6,890 bases of DNA from DATEXQ01 sp036846005 (GTDB lineage: Bacteria > Patescibacteriota > Microgenomatia > UBA8517). The position numbers and the translations under genes are program-made. Of the stretch, positions 1 to 6,147 are shown in pieces. The notes below the pieces were generated by a model. It was not told the origin of the DNA. It did no database searches and was given only the letters and a program-made list of their open reading frames with translations. The stretch is taken from the NCBI GenBank assembly GCA_036846005.1, contig DAIUCV010000024.1, positions 1-6,890 on the forward strand. The letters run 5' to 3'. Numbering within the stretch: position 1 is the first letter of the stretch; every line of letters begins with the position of its first letter.

Positions 1-30
1 AGTTTAACATAACAGGAAACCAAGATTAAG

Positions 31-47
31 ATTCTAGTTGCTATAAT
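31..47 (+). promoter_or_regulatory. Extended -10 promoter of the SpoIID-domain gene
   Basis: The sequence ATTCTAGTTGCTATAAT holds a perfect TATAAT at 42-47, preceded by TG plus one base (39-41), which is an extended -10 element. No good -35 hexamer lies 16-18 bases upstream, as is usual when an extended -10 is present. Transcription would start near 54, only a few bases before the ATG at 57, so the mRNA should be leaderless or nearly so. The same 17-base string, with one difference, stands in front of the gene at 1815. Confidence 0.75.
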
Positions 48-56
48 AGAACAACA

Positions 57-1754
57 ATGATTGTATCAAAGTTAAAAAAAGTATTTGTTATTGTATCTGC
101 AGTATTTGTTTTATTCGTAATTTCTGATTCAAAGTTTATAATTCAAGCACAACAGTGTCCTGCAACGGATTACGATTGTCAGATAAAAGAAATCCAAAAA
201 GAAATAGATTCATTAACCCCGGCTCACGAAAGAAATAAAGAAGAGCTCGCCAACCTGAAAAAACAACTAGCCAGTTTAAATGCAAGAATAAAAACAATCT
301 CCACTCAACTTAAAAAAGTTGAGGAAGATACGCTTATACGGGAAGAAGATTTAGCTTACGCCCAGAAAATATTTGAGGAAAAAGCCAATAAACATTACAG
401 ATTTTTAAGGCTCTATGACCCCATTTCTCCTTTTTTGTCTGCTCAAAAAGCGGCTAATGCTTTTCAGGAAATCATTTTTCGCCAAAGAGCAATTGATGAG
501 GATAGAAAAACAATGGACGGGTATGCTGGTGATCTTTTAAAACTTAAAAACGACAAGGAAACTTTGGAAAAAAACAAAACTAACCTTGCTGCTTTGCAAA
601 AACAAGTAGACGAGAGAGCAACTTTTTTAACAGGGGAAGTGCAAAAGGTAGAAAGCTATTTAACAACCCTTAGTTCAAAACAGCAGGAACTGGCTGCTCT
701 TAAAGCAGGGGGATTTCAAACATCGGTTGGAGAGACTCCTTTATCATTAGTTCCTTGCTCTGGTGCACCCGGAGCTGGGAATTTCTGCGATCCTGGTTAT
801 AGACCTGCTTTTGCGGTATTTTCATTCGGAGCACCCCATAGGACGGGAATGAGTCAGTATGGTGCTTACGGAAGAGCAAAGTCGGGACAATCCGTAGAAT
901 CCATACTTTCTGCCTATTATCAAGGAGCCAGTTTAAATAAAAGTTATGCATCTCCCGATACCATCGGAGTAACGGGTTATGGAAGAATATCTTTGGAGGA
1001 TAACTACTTATTGGGAATTTATGAAGTTCCCGAGTCGTGGGGAGATAATGGAGGACTTGAGGCTTTGAAAGCCCAAGCTGTAGCGGCCAGATCTTATGCC
1101 CTCGCTGTTACCAATAATGGTGCGGGAACAATTTGCACAACCGAAAGCTGCCAGGTTTATAAACCGCAACTTAAAAGCGGCAAATGGGCAGAAGCAGTCA
1201 GGGCGACCCGGGGTTGGGTGATGATCAAAGACGGCAGTCCGGCCAGTACTTACTATGCATCAACATCCGGTGGTTTTACCATTTCCCAGTGGGGATGGAG
1301 CGGAATAAAAGATACCGTAAATAATTGGCCGGATACAGCTTACGAAAAAATAGCCGGATCACCATGGTTTTATATGGGTTGGTATAAATCAAGGGGAGGT
1401 GCTTCCTGCGGTCGAACAAGTCCTTGGCTAACCTCAACGGAAATGGCAGATATCTTAAATGCCTGGAAAGTTCTTTATGAAGGAGGGGGTGATGTTTCAA
1501 GAATTTCCCCCGTTGACTGTTGGGGTGGAAATCCCTATTCAATAAATGAATTGCAGTCTATTGGAGGATTTACCGGTGTAAGTTTTACCTCTCAGGTTAT
1601 TTACGGAAATGATGGGTCAACTCTTTCTGTTAAATTTTCCACAAATAAAGGTGACGTAACAATAAATGGAGGCGAATTTAAAAAAGCTTTTAATTTAAGA
1701 GCACCTGGTTACATTGGTCTTAAAAGTTCGCTTTTCAATATTGAAAAGCTCTAA
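57..1754 (+). CDS. Secreted coiled-coil protein with SpoIID/LytB domain, probable peptidoglycan lytic enzyme
   Basis: 565 aa. Residues 1-31 form a signal peptide: lysines at 5, 7 and 8, a hydrophobic core, and a likely cut after IIQA. Residues about 40-215 are charged and heptad-like, interrupted near 120-130 by a Pro-rich turn, and are probably a long coiled coil. Residues about 250-560 are a SpoIID/LytB domain. It shows GMSQYGA (264-270), a YEVPESW segment whose E323 sits where the family's catalytic Glu lies, EALKAQAVAARSYAL (335-349), SCQVY (364-368) and STSGG (402-406). SpoIID enzymes are lytic transglycosylases acting on denuded glycan strands, so a role in wall remodelling or division outside the membrane is likely. 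Eight cysteines, all after the signal peptide, could form disulfides. The GMSQYGA block precedes the catalytic block, the reverse of Bacillus SpoIID; my recollection is that some actinobacterial members share this order. The gene has no Shine-Dalgarno; ATG 57 is chosen because the signal peptide begins there and the -10 box lies just upstream. Family call is strong; substrate and role are inferred. Confidence 0.9.
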   Translation: MIVSKLKKVFVIVSAVFVLFVISDSKFIIQAQQCPATDYDCQIKEIQKEIDSLTPAHERNKEELANLKKQLASLNARIKTISTQLKKVEEDTLIREEDLAYAQKIFEEKANKHYRFLRLYDPISPFLSAQKAANAFQEIIFRQRAIDEDRKTMDGYAGDLLKLKNDKETLEKNKTNLAALQKQVDERATFLTGEVQKVESYLTTLSSKQQELAALKAGGFQTSVGETPLSLVPCSGAPGAGNFCDPGYRPAFAVFSFGAPHRTGMSQYGAYGRAKSGQSVESILSAYYQGASLNKSYASPDTIGVTGYGRISLEDNYLLGIYEVPESWGDNGGLEALKAQAVAARSYALAVTNNGAGTICTTESCQVYKPQLKSGKWAEAVRATRGWVMIKDGSPASTYYASTSGGFTISQWGWSGIKDTVNNWPDTAYEKIAGSPWFYMGWYKSRGGASCGRTSPWLTSTEMADILNAWKVLYEGGGDVSRISPVDCWGGNPYSINELQSIGGFTGVSFTSQVIYGNDGSTLSVKFSTNKGDVTINGGEFKKAFNLRAPGYIGLKSSLFNIEKL

Positions 1755-1775
1755 TTATTTTCTTCAGACAGAATT

Positions 1776-1793
1776 TAGAATTCCCCAATTCTA
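1776..1793. repeat. Perfect inverted repeat over the -35 region of the second promoter
   Basis: TAGAATT and AATTCTA (7-base arms) flank a CCCC spacer. The right arm runs into the extended -10 element, and the left arm sits where a -35 box would be relative to TATAAT at 1799. It could be an operator for a dimeric regulator. It is too AT-rich, with no T tract, to be a convincing terminator for the upstream gene. Function is inferred. Confidence 0.5.
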
Positions 1794-1804
1794 GGTGCTA
1801 TAAT
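1788..1804 (+). promoter_or_regulatory. Extended -10 promoter of the membrane protein-smpB operon
   Basis: ATTCTAGGTGCTATAAT contains a perfect TATAAT (1799-1804) with an upstream TGC (1796-1798). It matches the element at 31-47 in 16 of 17 bases. The predicted start near 1811 leaves about 4 bases before the ATG at 1815, so the transcript is probably leaderless. This promoter likely drives everything through smpB and possibly the tmRNA. Confidence 0.75.
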
Positions 1805-1814
1805 CACCTTAGTT

Positions 1815-2486
1815 ATGCCGGATATTTTTATTTCACCCGAAGACGTTGAAAAAGAAAAATCGGAAAAGAAAAATGAACGAAAGACAACTCCCAGTCAGGC
1901 AAAAGGAAAAAGTGGTCATAAAGTTCACATTCCCCTTTGGGCTTCATACGGTTATTACCCTGAAAATGTGAAGTTTATTGATCAGGAACCTCAAGAAAAT
2001 GTAATTCTTTTTTTAAGGGCGCATTTAATAACGAATTTAGGATGGATTTTGGTAGGAGTGTTTATGATATTTGCTCCACTTTTATTAGAAAAGTTTCCGC
2101 TTCTGGATTTTTTATCGTTAAGATTTCAAATTGTTGCGATTCTTGGTTGGTATATGATAACCATGGCTTATATGTTTGAAAAGTTCTTAAGCTGGTTTTT
2201 TAATGTCAATATAATAACAGACAGGAGAGTTGTGGATGTAGATTTTACAAATCTTATTTACAGGGAAATTACAGATGCCAACTTAAATAAAATCCAGGAT
2301 GTAACTGTTAGCATGGGTGGTGTTTTTAGATCTATTTTTAATTTCGGAACAATTCTGGTACAAACTGCCGGAGAGAAAAACTTCATTGAATTTGTGGACA
2401 TTCCCAAACCCGATACGGTTGCGGGGATTTTAAGTGATCTAAGACTAGAAGAAGAAAATAGGGGAAAAGGAGGCAGTAAATTATGA
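1815..2486 (+). CDS. Two-TM membrane protein with bacterial PH-like (DUF304/bPH2-type) domain
   Basis: 223 aa. Residues 1-37 are charged, Lys/Glu-rich and probably disordered in the cytoplasm. Residues about 62-92 hold a first membrane helix (LITNLGWILVGVFMIFAPLL) and about 103-127 a second. Residues about 130-212 show the pattern of bacterial PH-like domains: NIITDRRVVDVD, a short strand series, KIQDVTVSMGGVFRSIFNFGTILVQTAG, then FVDIPKPDTVAGIL. The TDRR start and the IQDV...G.NFGTI...TAG...F..I..P spacing are typical of YdbS/YdbT-like proteins. These are membrane-associated and mostly of unknown function. The gene heads an operon and its stop overlaps the next start by 4 nt (ATGA). No Shine-Dalgarno precedes ATG 1815, which fits a leaderless message. 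The C-terminal codons also carry the next gene's ribosome binding site. Domain call is good; cellular role unknown. Confidence 0.85.
   Translation: MPDIFISPEDVEKEKSEKKNERKTTPSQAKGKSGHKVHIPLWASYGYYPENVKFIDQEPQENVILFLRAHLITNLGWILVGVFMIFAPLLLEKFPLLDFLSLRFQIVAILGWYMITMAYMFEKFLSWFFNVNIITDRRVVDVDFTNLIYREITDANLNKIQDVTVSMGGVFRSIFNFGTILVQTAGEKNFIEFVDIPKPDTVAGILSDLRLEEENRGKGGSKL
2467..2473 (+). promoter_or_regulatory. Strong Shine-Dalgarno for the 74-aa protein
   Basis: AAGGAGG lies within the last codons of the PH-domain gene, 9 bases before ATG 2483. It fixes that start, and shows this organism still uses Shine-Dalgarno pairing inside operons although the operon-leading genes here lack it. Confidence 0.8.
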
Positions 2487-2707
2487 ATTTAGACACATTT
2501 TTAGGAATCTCTATCTGGTCGATAGTAAAGATATTTGTGATGTTTGCCAATTTAATTTATATCGTTTTTGCATTGGTTATGGTTCGTCAGGTTAAGCTAA
2601 TGACGGATACTTTAGAATTAGGCTACGAAAAGATCATTATAGGCTTTTCCTATGTGAATTTAACTTTTGCAATTTTGGTAATAATTTATTCTTTCCTGAC
2701 CCTTTGA
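2483..2707 (+). CDS. Small two-TM membrane protein of unknown function
   Basis: 74 aa. It has two hydrophobic helices, about residues 8-35 and 48-72, joined by a short polar loop with VRQVKLMTDTLELGYEK. Positive charges cluster in the loop, which suggests the loop is cytoplasmic and both ends face out. There is no signal peptide cleavage site and no catalytic motif. It overlaps the upstream gene by 4 nt and the downstream reading frame by 4 nt, and has a strong ribosome binding site, so it is very likely translated. Its placement between two membrane proteins suggests it may be an accessory subunit. I recall similar small hydrophobic proteins as common in CPR genomes, but I assign no family. 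Confidence 0.8.
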   Translation: MNLDTFLGISIWSIVKIFVMFANLIYIVFALVMVRQVKLMTDTLELGYEKIIIGFSYVNLTFAILVIIYSFLTL

Positions 2708-4605
2708 AATATATTGAGGCTAGTATGGATTTTAATGTTGCCTCTGTAAAAATAACTGGAAATCCCGATACCGGGGGATGGACTCAAGTGCACGACTTTA
2801 AGCCGGACGATACGGAAAAGCTTAAAGTAAGAGGGCATCTTTTTGCTGTCATAGCTACATCCGATGGTGAAAGTGGGATGAGAAATGTGGCTGCAGGCAG
2901 AGAAATATTAGCCAGACTCCACGAAGAATATTTCGGTAATTTAAAAACCTCTGCTTTCTATGCATTAAAAGATGCTGTAGAAAAAGTTACTTCAGAATTT
3001 AAAGCATCATTAAATGAAAATATAGAAATTGCGGCAGCCGCTTTTGTTGAAGGGGTTTTATATACGGCCTGCGGGGGAGGAACCCAGGCAGAAGTATACC
3101 GAAACAACATGGTTGCAAAAATATTAATAAGTAAAGGGGATGAGGTTGTGAGCGCGTCTGGTTATCCCCAGGAAAAAGACATCTTTTTACTGGGAACTTC
3201 TTCCTTTTTTAAAGTTTTTACAGACGGGATTATCAAAGCAAATTTGGAAGGTGGTTCACTGGAAAAAGCCAATGAATCGTTTGCAGGCACGATTCATTCC
3301 TTACCCGACTCGGGTAATTGTGCAGTAGTAATCATCTCTTTTACGAAAAGTGTTACCTTACCCGTATTAGAAACAGAAGAAAGAATTTCCAATCAGATTA
3401 GCTCTACCAAATTTACTTCTCTTAAACCCCAAATTGTCGATGCCTTAAATAAATTTCGTAACAGGTTTTCTAAAAACGTTTATGTCAAAAGAGAAGAATT
3501 CGATACGGGGAGAGAACATAATCGAAAAACGGTTTTTTCAGTTGGGATAATTTTACTAATACTTCTTTTTGTAAGTATAGGATTTGGCATCAAACAAAAA
3601 AAAGATAAAGATTTGAAAGCAAGCTATATTGAGAAGTTAAATCAGGCTTCCCATAATTTCGAAGAATCGCAAAAACTAATAACTCTTGATCCTATAAGAT
3701 CGAGAGAATTATTTGCCGATACGAGAAGTATTGTTAATGAACTGATTTCAAAGGGAATTAAAGACGAAAACTTAGTAAGTCTTAAGGCAAAAATAGCTGA
3801 AAGTGAGGGAAGTATTTTAGGAGAGTATAAGATAACTCCCCAACTTTACTTAGACCTTGCTCTTTTAAGTAATTCTTTTAAAGGCGACAAAATGGTTTCC
3901 TCCTCTGAAGATTTAGCAGTTTTAGATATTAACGCCAGAAAGGTGGTAGAGATTGTGATCGAAAGCAAAAAGTCTAAGGTGGTTTTAGGCCCTGACATGA
4001 TCAAAGACGTCAAAGACTTGGCGATTTATTCCAATAGAGTTTTTGTACTGTCAAGCGATGGAGTTTACGAAGTTGGAGACAAAGCAAATAAAATAATCAG
4101 TAATGATTGGGGGGAAAATGTCTTGATCTATGCATATGCAGCAAATATTTATATGCTGGATATAACAAATAACAAGATCTATAGATTTTCAGGAGCAGGA
4201 ACAACCTTCGGCTCTAAACAGAATTGGTTGGGATTGGGAGAAAATTACGATTTTGCTGATTTTAAATCCTGGACAATAGACGGATCTATTTGGATAGCTT
4301 CAAATAACGCTCAAATTAAAAGATTTGTCCAGGGCGTAAGAGACTCCTTTGAAATAAAAGGGTTATCTCCCTCCATAAATGCTATTAATGCAATTTATAC
4401 CAACGAAGAACTCGAATATCTCTATATCTTGGATAGCGAGAACTCACGGGTTGTCGCTATCGATAAAGAAGGGGAATTTAAAGCTCAATATTCGGATCCT
4501 ATGTTAAAAAATGCAAAAACAATAATTACCTCGGAAAAAGAAAAGAAAATAATCTTTTTGACTGATGACAGCAAGCTCTATAGTATTGAGATGAAACATT
4601 TATGA
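2704..4605 (+). CDS. PP2C-like (probably degenerate) domain, TM helix and C-terminal beta-propeller-like protein
   Basis: 633 aa from a TTG start. Residues about 8-215 follow the PP2C order: a central block around SDGESG (53-58), a strand pair near AAFVEGVLYTACGGGT (112-127), FLLGTSSFF (161-169), and a final strand SGNCAVVIISF (203-213). In active enzymes these places read DGxGG, GDS, SDG and a D-D/N pair. Here only the first aspartate (D54) is plainly kept, so catalysis is doubtful. Residues about 277-296 are one membrane helix. Residues 300-370 are charged and helical, probably coiled coil. Residues about 380-633 show repeated strand-rich units (for example RVFVLSSDGVYEV, NIYMLDITNNKIYRF, SIWIASNNAQIKRF, YLYILDSENSRVVAID), consistent with a beta-propeller outside the membrane. 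TTG 2704 overlaps the previous stop (TTGA). ATG 2725, with GAGG at 2716-2719, is a real alternative start (626 aa). The stop overlaps smpB by 4 nt. Likely a membrane sensor or scaffold. Confidence 0.8.
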   Translation: MKYIEASMDFNVASVKITGNPDTGGWTQVHDFKPDDTEKLKVRGHLFAVIATSDGESGMRNVAAGREILARLHEEYFGNLKTSAFYALKDAVEKVTSEFKASLNENIEIAAAAFVEGVLYTACGGGTQAEVYRNNMVAKILISKGDEVVSASGYPQEKDIFLLGTSSFFKVFTDGIIKANLEGGSLEKANESFAGTIHSLPDSGNCAVVIISFTKSVTLPVLETEERISNQISSTKFTSLKPQIVDALNKFRNRFSKNVYVKREEFDTGREHNRKTVFSVGIILLILLFVSIGFGIKQKKDKDLKASYIEKLNQASHNFEESQKLITLDPIRSRELFADTRSIVNELISKGIKDENLVSLKAKIAESEGSILGEYKITPQLYLDLALLSNSFKGDKMVSSSEDLAVLDINARKVVEIVIESKKSKVVLGPDMIKDVKDLAIYSNRVFVLSSDGVYEVGDKANKIISNDWGENVLIYAYAANIYMLDITNNKIYRFSGAGTTFGSKQNWLGLGENYDFADFKSWTIDGSIWIASNNAQIKRFVQGVRDSFEIKGLSPSINAINAIYTNEELEYLYILDSENSRVVAIDKEGEFKAQYSDPMLKNAKTIITSEKEKKIIFLTDDSKLYSIEMKHL

Positions 4606-5030
4606 AAATAGTTAACAAAAAAGCAAAATTCAACTACAGACTGCTTGAAAGTATTGAGGCAGGAATCCAACTTACCGGAGACGAAACAAAGTCGATCAGG
4701 GGAGGTTTCTTGGATTTAGGTAATTCCTATGCAAAGATCATTAATAATGAAGTTTATTTGATTAATGCCAATATTCCGATTAGGGGCAAAAGCGAAAATC
4801 AGACCAGGTCAAGAAAGCTTTTGCTTCACAAAGACGAGATAATTTCGATTGATTCTAAAATCAAGGCAAAAAAGTTGACGCTCGTGCCTGTTTCGCTGTA
4901 TACTAAAGGCCGCTTAATCAAGGTTAAATTAGCCTTGGCTAAGGCTAAAAGAGAGTACGAAAAAAAGGAAGCTCTAAGAAAGAAAGATATCGAAAGAGAA
5001 ATTGAACAAGAGCTTAAAGCTAAGTACTAG
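4602..5030 (+). CDS. smpB: SsrA-binding protein SmpB
   Basis: 142 aa, close to the usual 145-160. SmpB binds the tRNA-like end of tmRNA and delivers it with EF-Tu to stalled ribosomes in the cytoplasm; its C-terminal tail enters the empty mRNA channel. Family signatures seen are NKKAKFNY (5-12), EAGIQLTGDETKSIR (19-33), NSYAKI..NEVYL (41-53), RSRKLLLHKDEI (69-80) and LTLVPVSLY (92-100). The tail (113-142) is a basic helix, but the usual GKK and DKR motifs read AKR (115-117) and EKK (120-122), conservative changes. ATG 4602 overlaps the upstream stop (ATGA) and gives a full-length N-terminus. No strong Shine-Dalgarno precedes it, so it is probably translationally coupled. The gene sits directly ahead of ssrA, its functional partner. 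Identification is near certain. Confidence 0.97.
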   Translation: MKIVNKKAKFNYRLLESIEAGIQLTGDETKSIRGGFLDLGNSYAKIINNEVYLINANIPIRGKSENQTRSRKLLLHKDEIISIDSKIKAKKLTLVPVSLYTKGRLIKVKLALAKAKREYEKKEALRKKDIEREIEQELKAKY

Positions 5031-5033
5031 AAA

Positions 5034-5039
5034 TAGAAT
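5034..5039 (+). promoter_or_regulatory. Possible -10 box of ssrA
   Basis: TAGAAT (5 of 6 matches to TATAAT) ends 7 bases before the mature tmRNA 5' end, the right distance for transcription to start at or near 5047. No TG extension or convincing -35 is visible. The tmRNA could equally be cut from the smpB transcript by RNase P. Confidence 0.3.
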
Positions 5040-5046
5040 TTATTAT

Positions 5047-5406
5047 GGGGACGATCTGGTTTCGACGAAAAACGTTCTTTAAAAACTGCAAGTCGAGTTT
5101 GGTTTTAACTCGTAAAAAATAAACCAAAATTTAAGCGTCAATTCAAACAATTACGCTCTTGCCTACGCCTAAAAAGGCAATATCGCAAGCATTCTAGATT
5201 AATGTTTCTTGACCGTTTTTTTAGAGTGTAAACCCGTCAAGATGCAGCTTTAAACCTTTGGTTTAGGGTTTTTAGCTAAAGATAATTAAACCTTATCTTG
5301 GCTTAATCTGCTGTTCTTTTTAACCAGGAGAAAAGTAAGAATAGCTAAACTTGTAGATGTCTTTAAATTATTTTTTCGGACGAGGGTTCGATTCCCTCCG
5401 TCTCCA
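5047..5406 (+). ncRNA. ssrA: Transfer-messenger RNA (tmRNA)
   Basis: About 360 nt, one-piece type. The 5' GGGGACG pairs with CGTCTCC (5399-5405) to form the acceptor stem, with A5406 as discriminator. The T arm is GAGGG-TTCGATT-CCCTC, and the 5' region reads CTGGTTTCGACG, typical of tmRNA. Helix H2 pairs CTGCAAG (5086-5092) with CTTGTAG (5350-5356). Pseudoknot PK1: CGAGTT (5094-5099) with AACTCG (5107-5112), and loop TGGTTT (5100-5105) with AAACCA (5121-5126). A later pseudoknot: CATTCTA (5190-5196) with TAGAGTG (5222-5228), crossing TCTTGAC (5207-5213) with GTCAAGA (5236-5242). H5 closes around the tag stop: TTGCCT with AGGCAA. CCA is not encoded (the 3' end reads CTCCACAAA), so it must be added by nucleotidyltransferase. 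It lies 16 nt after smpB. It acts in ribosome rescue, adding a degradation tag to stalled proteins. Confidence 0.96.
5137..5172 (+). other. tmRNA tag reading frame (VNSNNYALAYA, then TAA)
   Basis: The frame GTC AAT TCA AAC AAT TAC GCT CTT GCC TAC GCC TAA encodes VNSNNYALAYA. NYALA is the recognisable core of bacterial tags (compare ANDENYALAA in E. coli). The resume codon is inferred as GTC because TA stands at -5/-4 of it, as in E. coli tmRNA (U85 A86). The stop lies in the H5 loop, as expected. The terminal AYA replaces the usual AA. Confidence 0.8.
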
Positions 5407-5426
5407 CAAACTCCTTTTTAAGAATT

Positions 5427-5432
5427 TATAAG
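5427..5432 (+). promoter_or_regulatory. Possible -10 box of the comF gene
   Basis: TATAAG (5 of 6 to TATAAT) ends 9 bases before ATG 5442, the same spacing seen at the two clear promoters at 42-47 and 1799-1804. There is no TG extension and no Shine-Dalgarno before the ATG, so a leaderless start is plausible. Readthrough from ssrA is the alternative. Confidence 0.35.
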
Positions 5433-5441
5433 AATTAGTTA

Positions 5442-6119
5442 ATGACTATTTTAGATTTTGTCTTTCCCCGTAAATGTCTGAATTGCAACAAAGAAGGCTT
5501 ATATCTTTGCAAAAATTGCCTAAACAATCTTAGAGAACCGCATCAAGTTTGTCCCGTTTGCGAAAGATTCTCGATTAACGGGAAAACCCATTCCGGGTGT
5601 ATTTCTTTATCATCCTTAAACGGTTTAATACCAGTTTGGCCGTATCGGGGGATAATCAGAAAAGCTTTGATAGCTTTGAAATATAAATTTGCCTATGAGA
5701 TTGCGAAAGAAGTCTCAGACAATGTAATAAAAAAACTTACTAAGTCTTTATTTATTAACTTCAAAAGACCGATACTTATTCCAATTCCCTTACACCCCTT
5801 AAGAAAAAATTGGAGAGGATTTAACCAGACTGAAGTAATGGGAAAAATTATTGCCAAGAAGCTTAACTGGCGATTTGACCCAAACTTCCTGGTTCGAAAA
5901 AAGATAATTACTCCGCAAACAGGTTTAGGAAAAACTAAAAGGATAGAAAATATTAAAGGAGTATTTGCTATTAATCCTGCCCAGATTTTGGGTTCTAAAA
6001 ATACTACCCTGATATTATTTGACGATGTTTGGACGACCGGATCAACCCTCAAGGAAGCTGCAGCAGTTATTAAGGAAAAATATCAAAATCCGGTTTGGGG
6101 TTTAACTGTTGCCAGGTAA
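5442..6119 (+). CDS. comF: ComF family protein (zinc-finger phosphoribosyltransferase-like)
   Basis: 225 aa, normal length for the family. The N-terminus carries a Cys cluster fit for zinc: C12xxC15, C23xxC26, C37xxC40 and C53. It is followed by VWPYRGIIRKALIALKYK (65-82), then PIPLHPLRKNWRGFNQTE (114-131), where RGFNQ is a ComF hallmark. The PRPP-binding loop of type I phosphoribosyltransferases is ILFDDVWTTGST (191-202), with D194 and D195. ComF proteins are cytoplasmic and needed for DNA uptake in naturally competent bacteria, apparently handling incoming single-stranded DNA with ComFA and PriA; the enzymatic substrate is not established. No other competence gene is in the window, so transformation is only suggested. 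The gene begins 35 nt after the tmRNA without a Shine-Dalgarno. ATG 5442 is chosen because the ILDFVFPRKC start is typical. Confidence 0.93.
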   Translation: MTILDFVFPRKCLNCNKEGLYLCKNCLNNLREPHQVCPVCERFSINGKTHSGCISLSSLNGLIPVWPYRGIIRKALIALKYKFAYEIAKEVSDNVIKKLTKSLFINFKRPILIPIPLHPLRKNWRGFNQTEVMGKIIAKKLNWRFDPNFLVRKKIITPQTGLGKTKRIENIKGVFAINPAQILGSKNTTLILFDDVWTTGSTLKEAAAVIKEKYQNPVWGLTVAR

Positions 6120-6147
6120 AAAAATTCTAGTTATCCGAGGCAAGTTC

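Noticed and set aside
700..951. Reverse-strand open frame of 83 codons inside the SpoIID-domain gene
   Set aside because: It is wholly contained in a well-supported gene, has no family resemblance, promoter or ribosome binding site.
1276..1542. Reverse-strand open frame of 88 codons
   Set aside because: It is a shadow of the conserved SpoIID domain, with a low-quality protein composition.
57..1754. SpoIID as a sign of sporulation
   Set aside because: No other sporulation gene is present, and SpoIID/LytB domains are widespread in non-sporulating bacteria.
1776..1793. Intrinsic terminator of the first gene
   Set aside because: The stem is AT-rich, has no T tract on the + strand and overlaps the next promoter.
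5136..5172. Alternative tag frame in the tmRNA starting at GCG (5135-5137)
   Set aside because: It reads ASIQTITLLPTPK with no NYALA-like end and misses the stop in the H5 loop.
5407..5441. Terminator after the tmRNA
   Set aside because: A T5 run occurs at 5415-5419, but no stem precedes it apart from the tmRNA's own acceptor and T arm.
5693..6052. Reverse-strand open frame of 119 codons
   Set aside because: It lies opposite the conserved core of comF, including its PRPP loop, and has no recognisable features.
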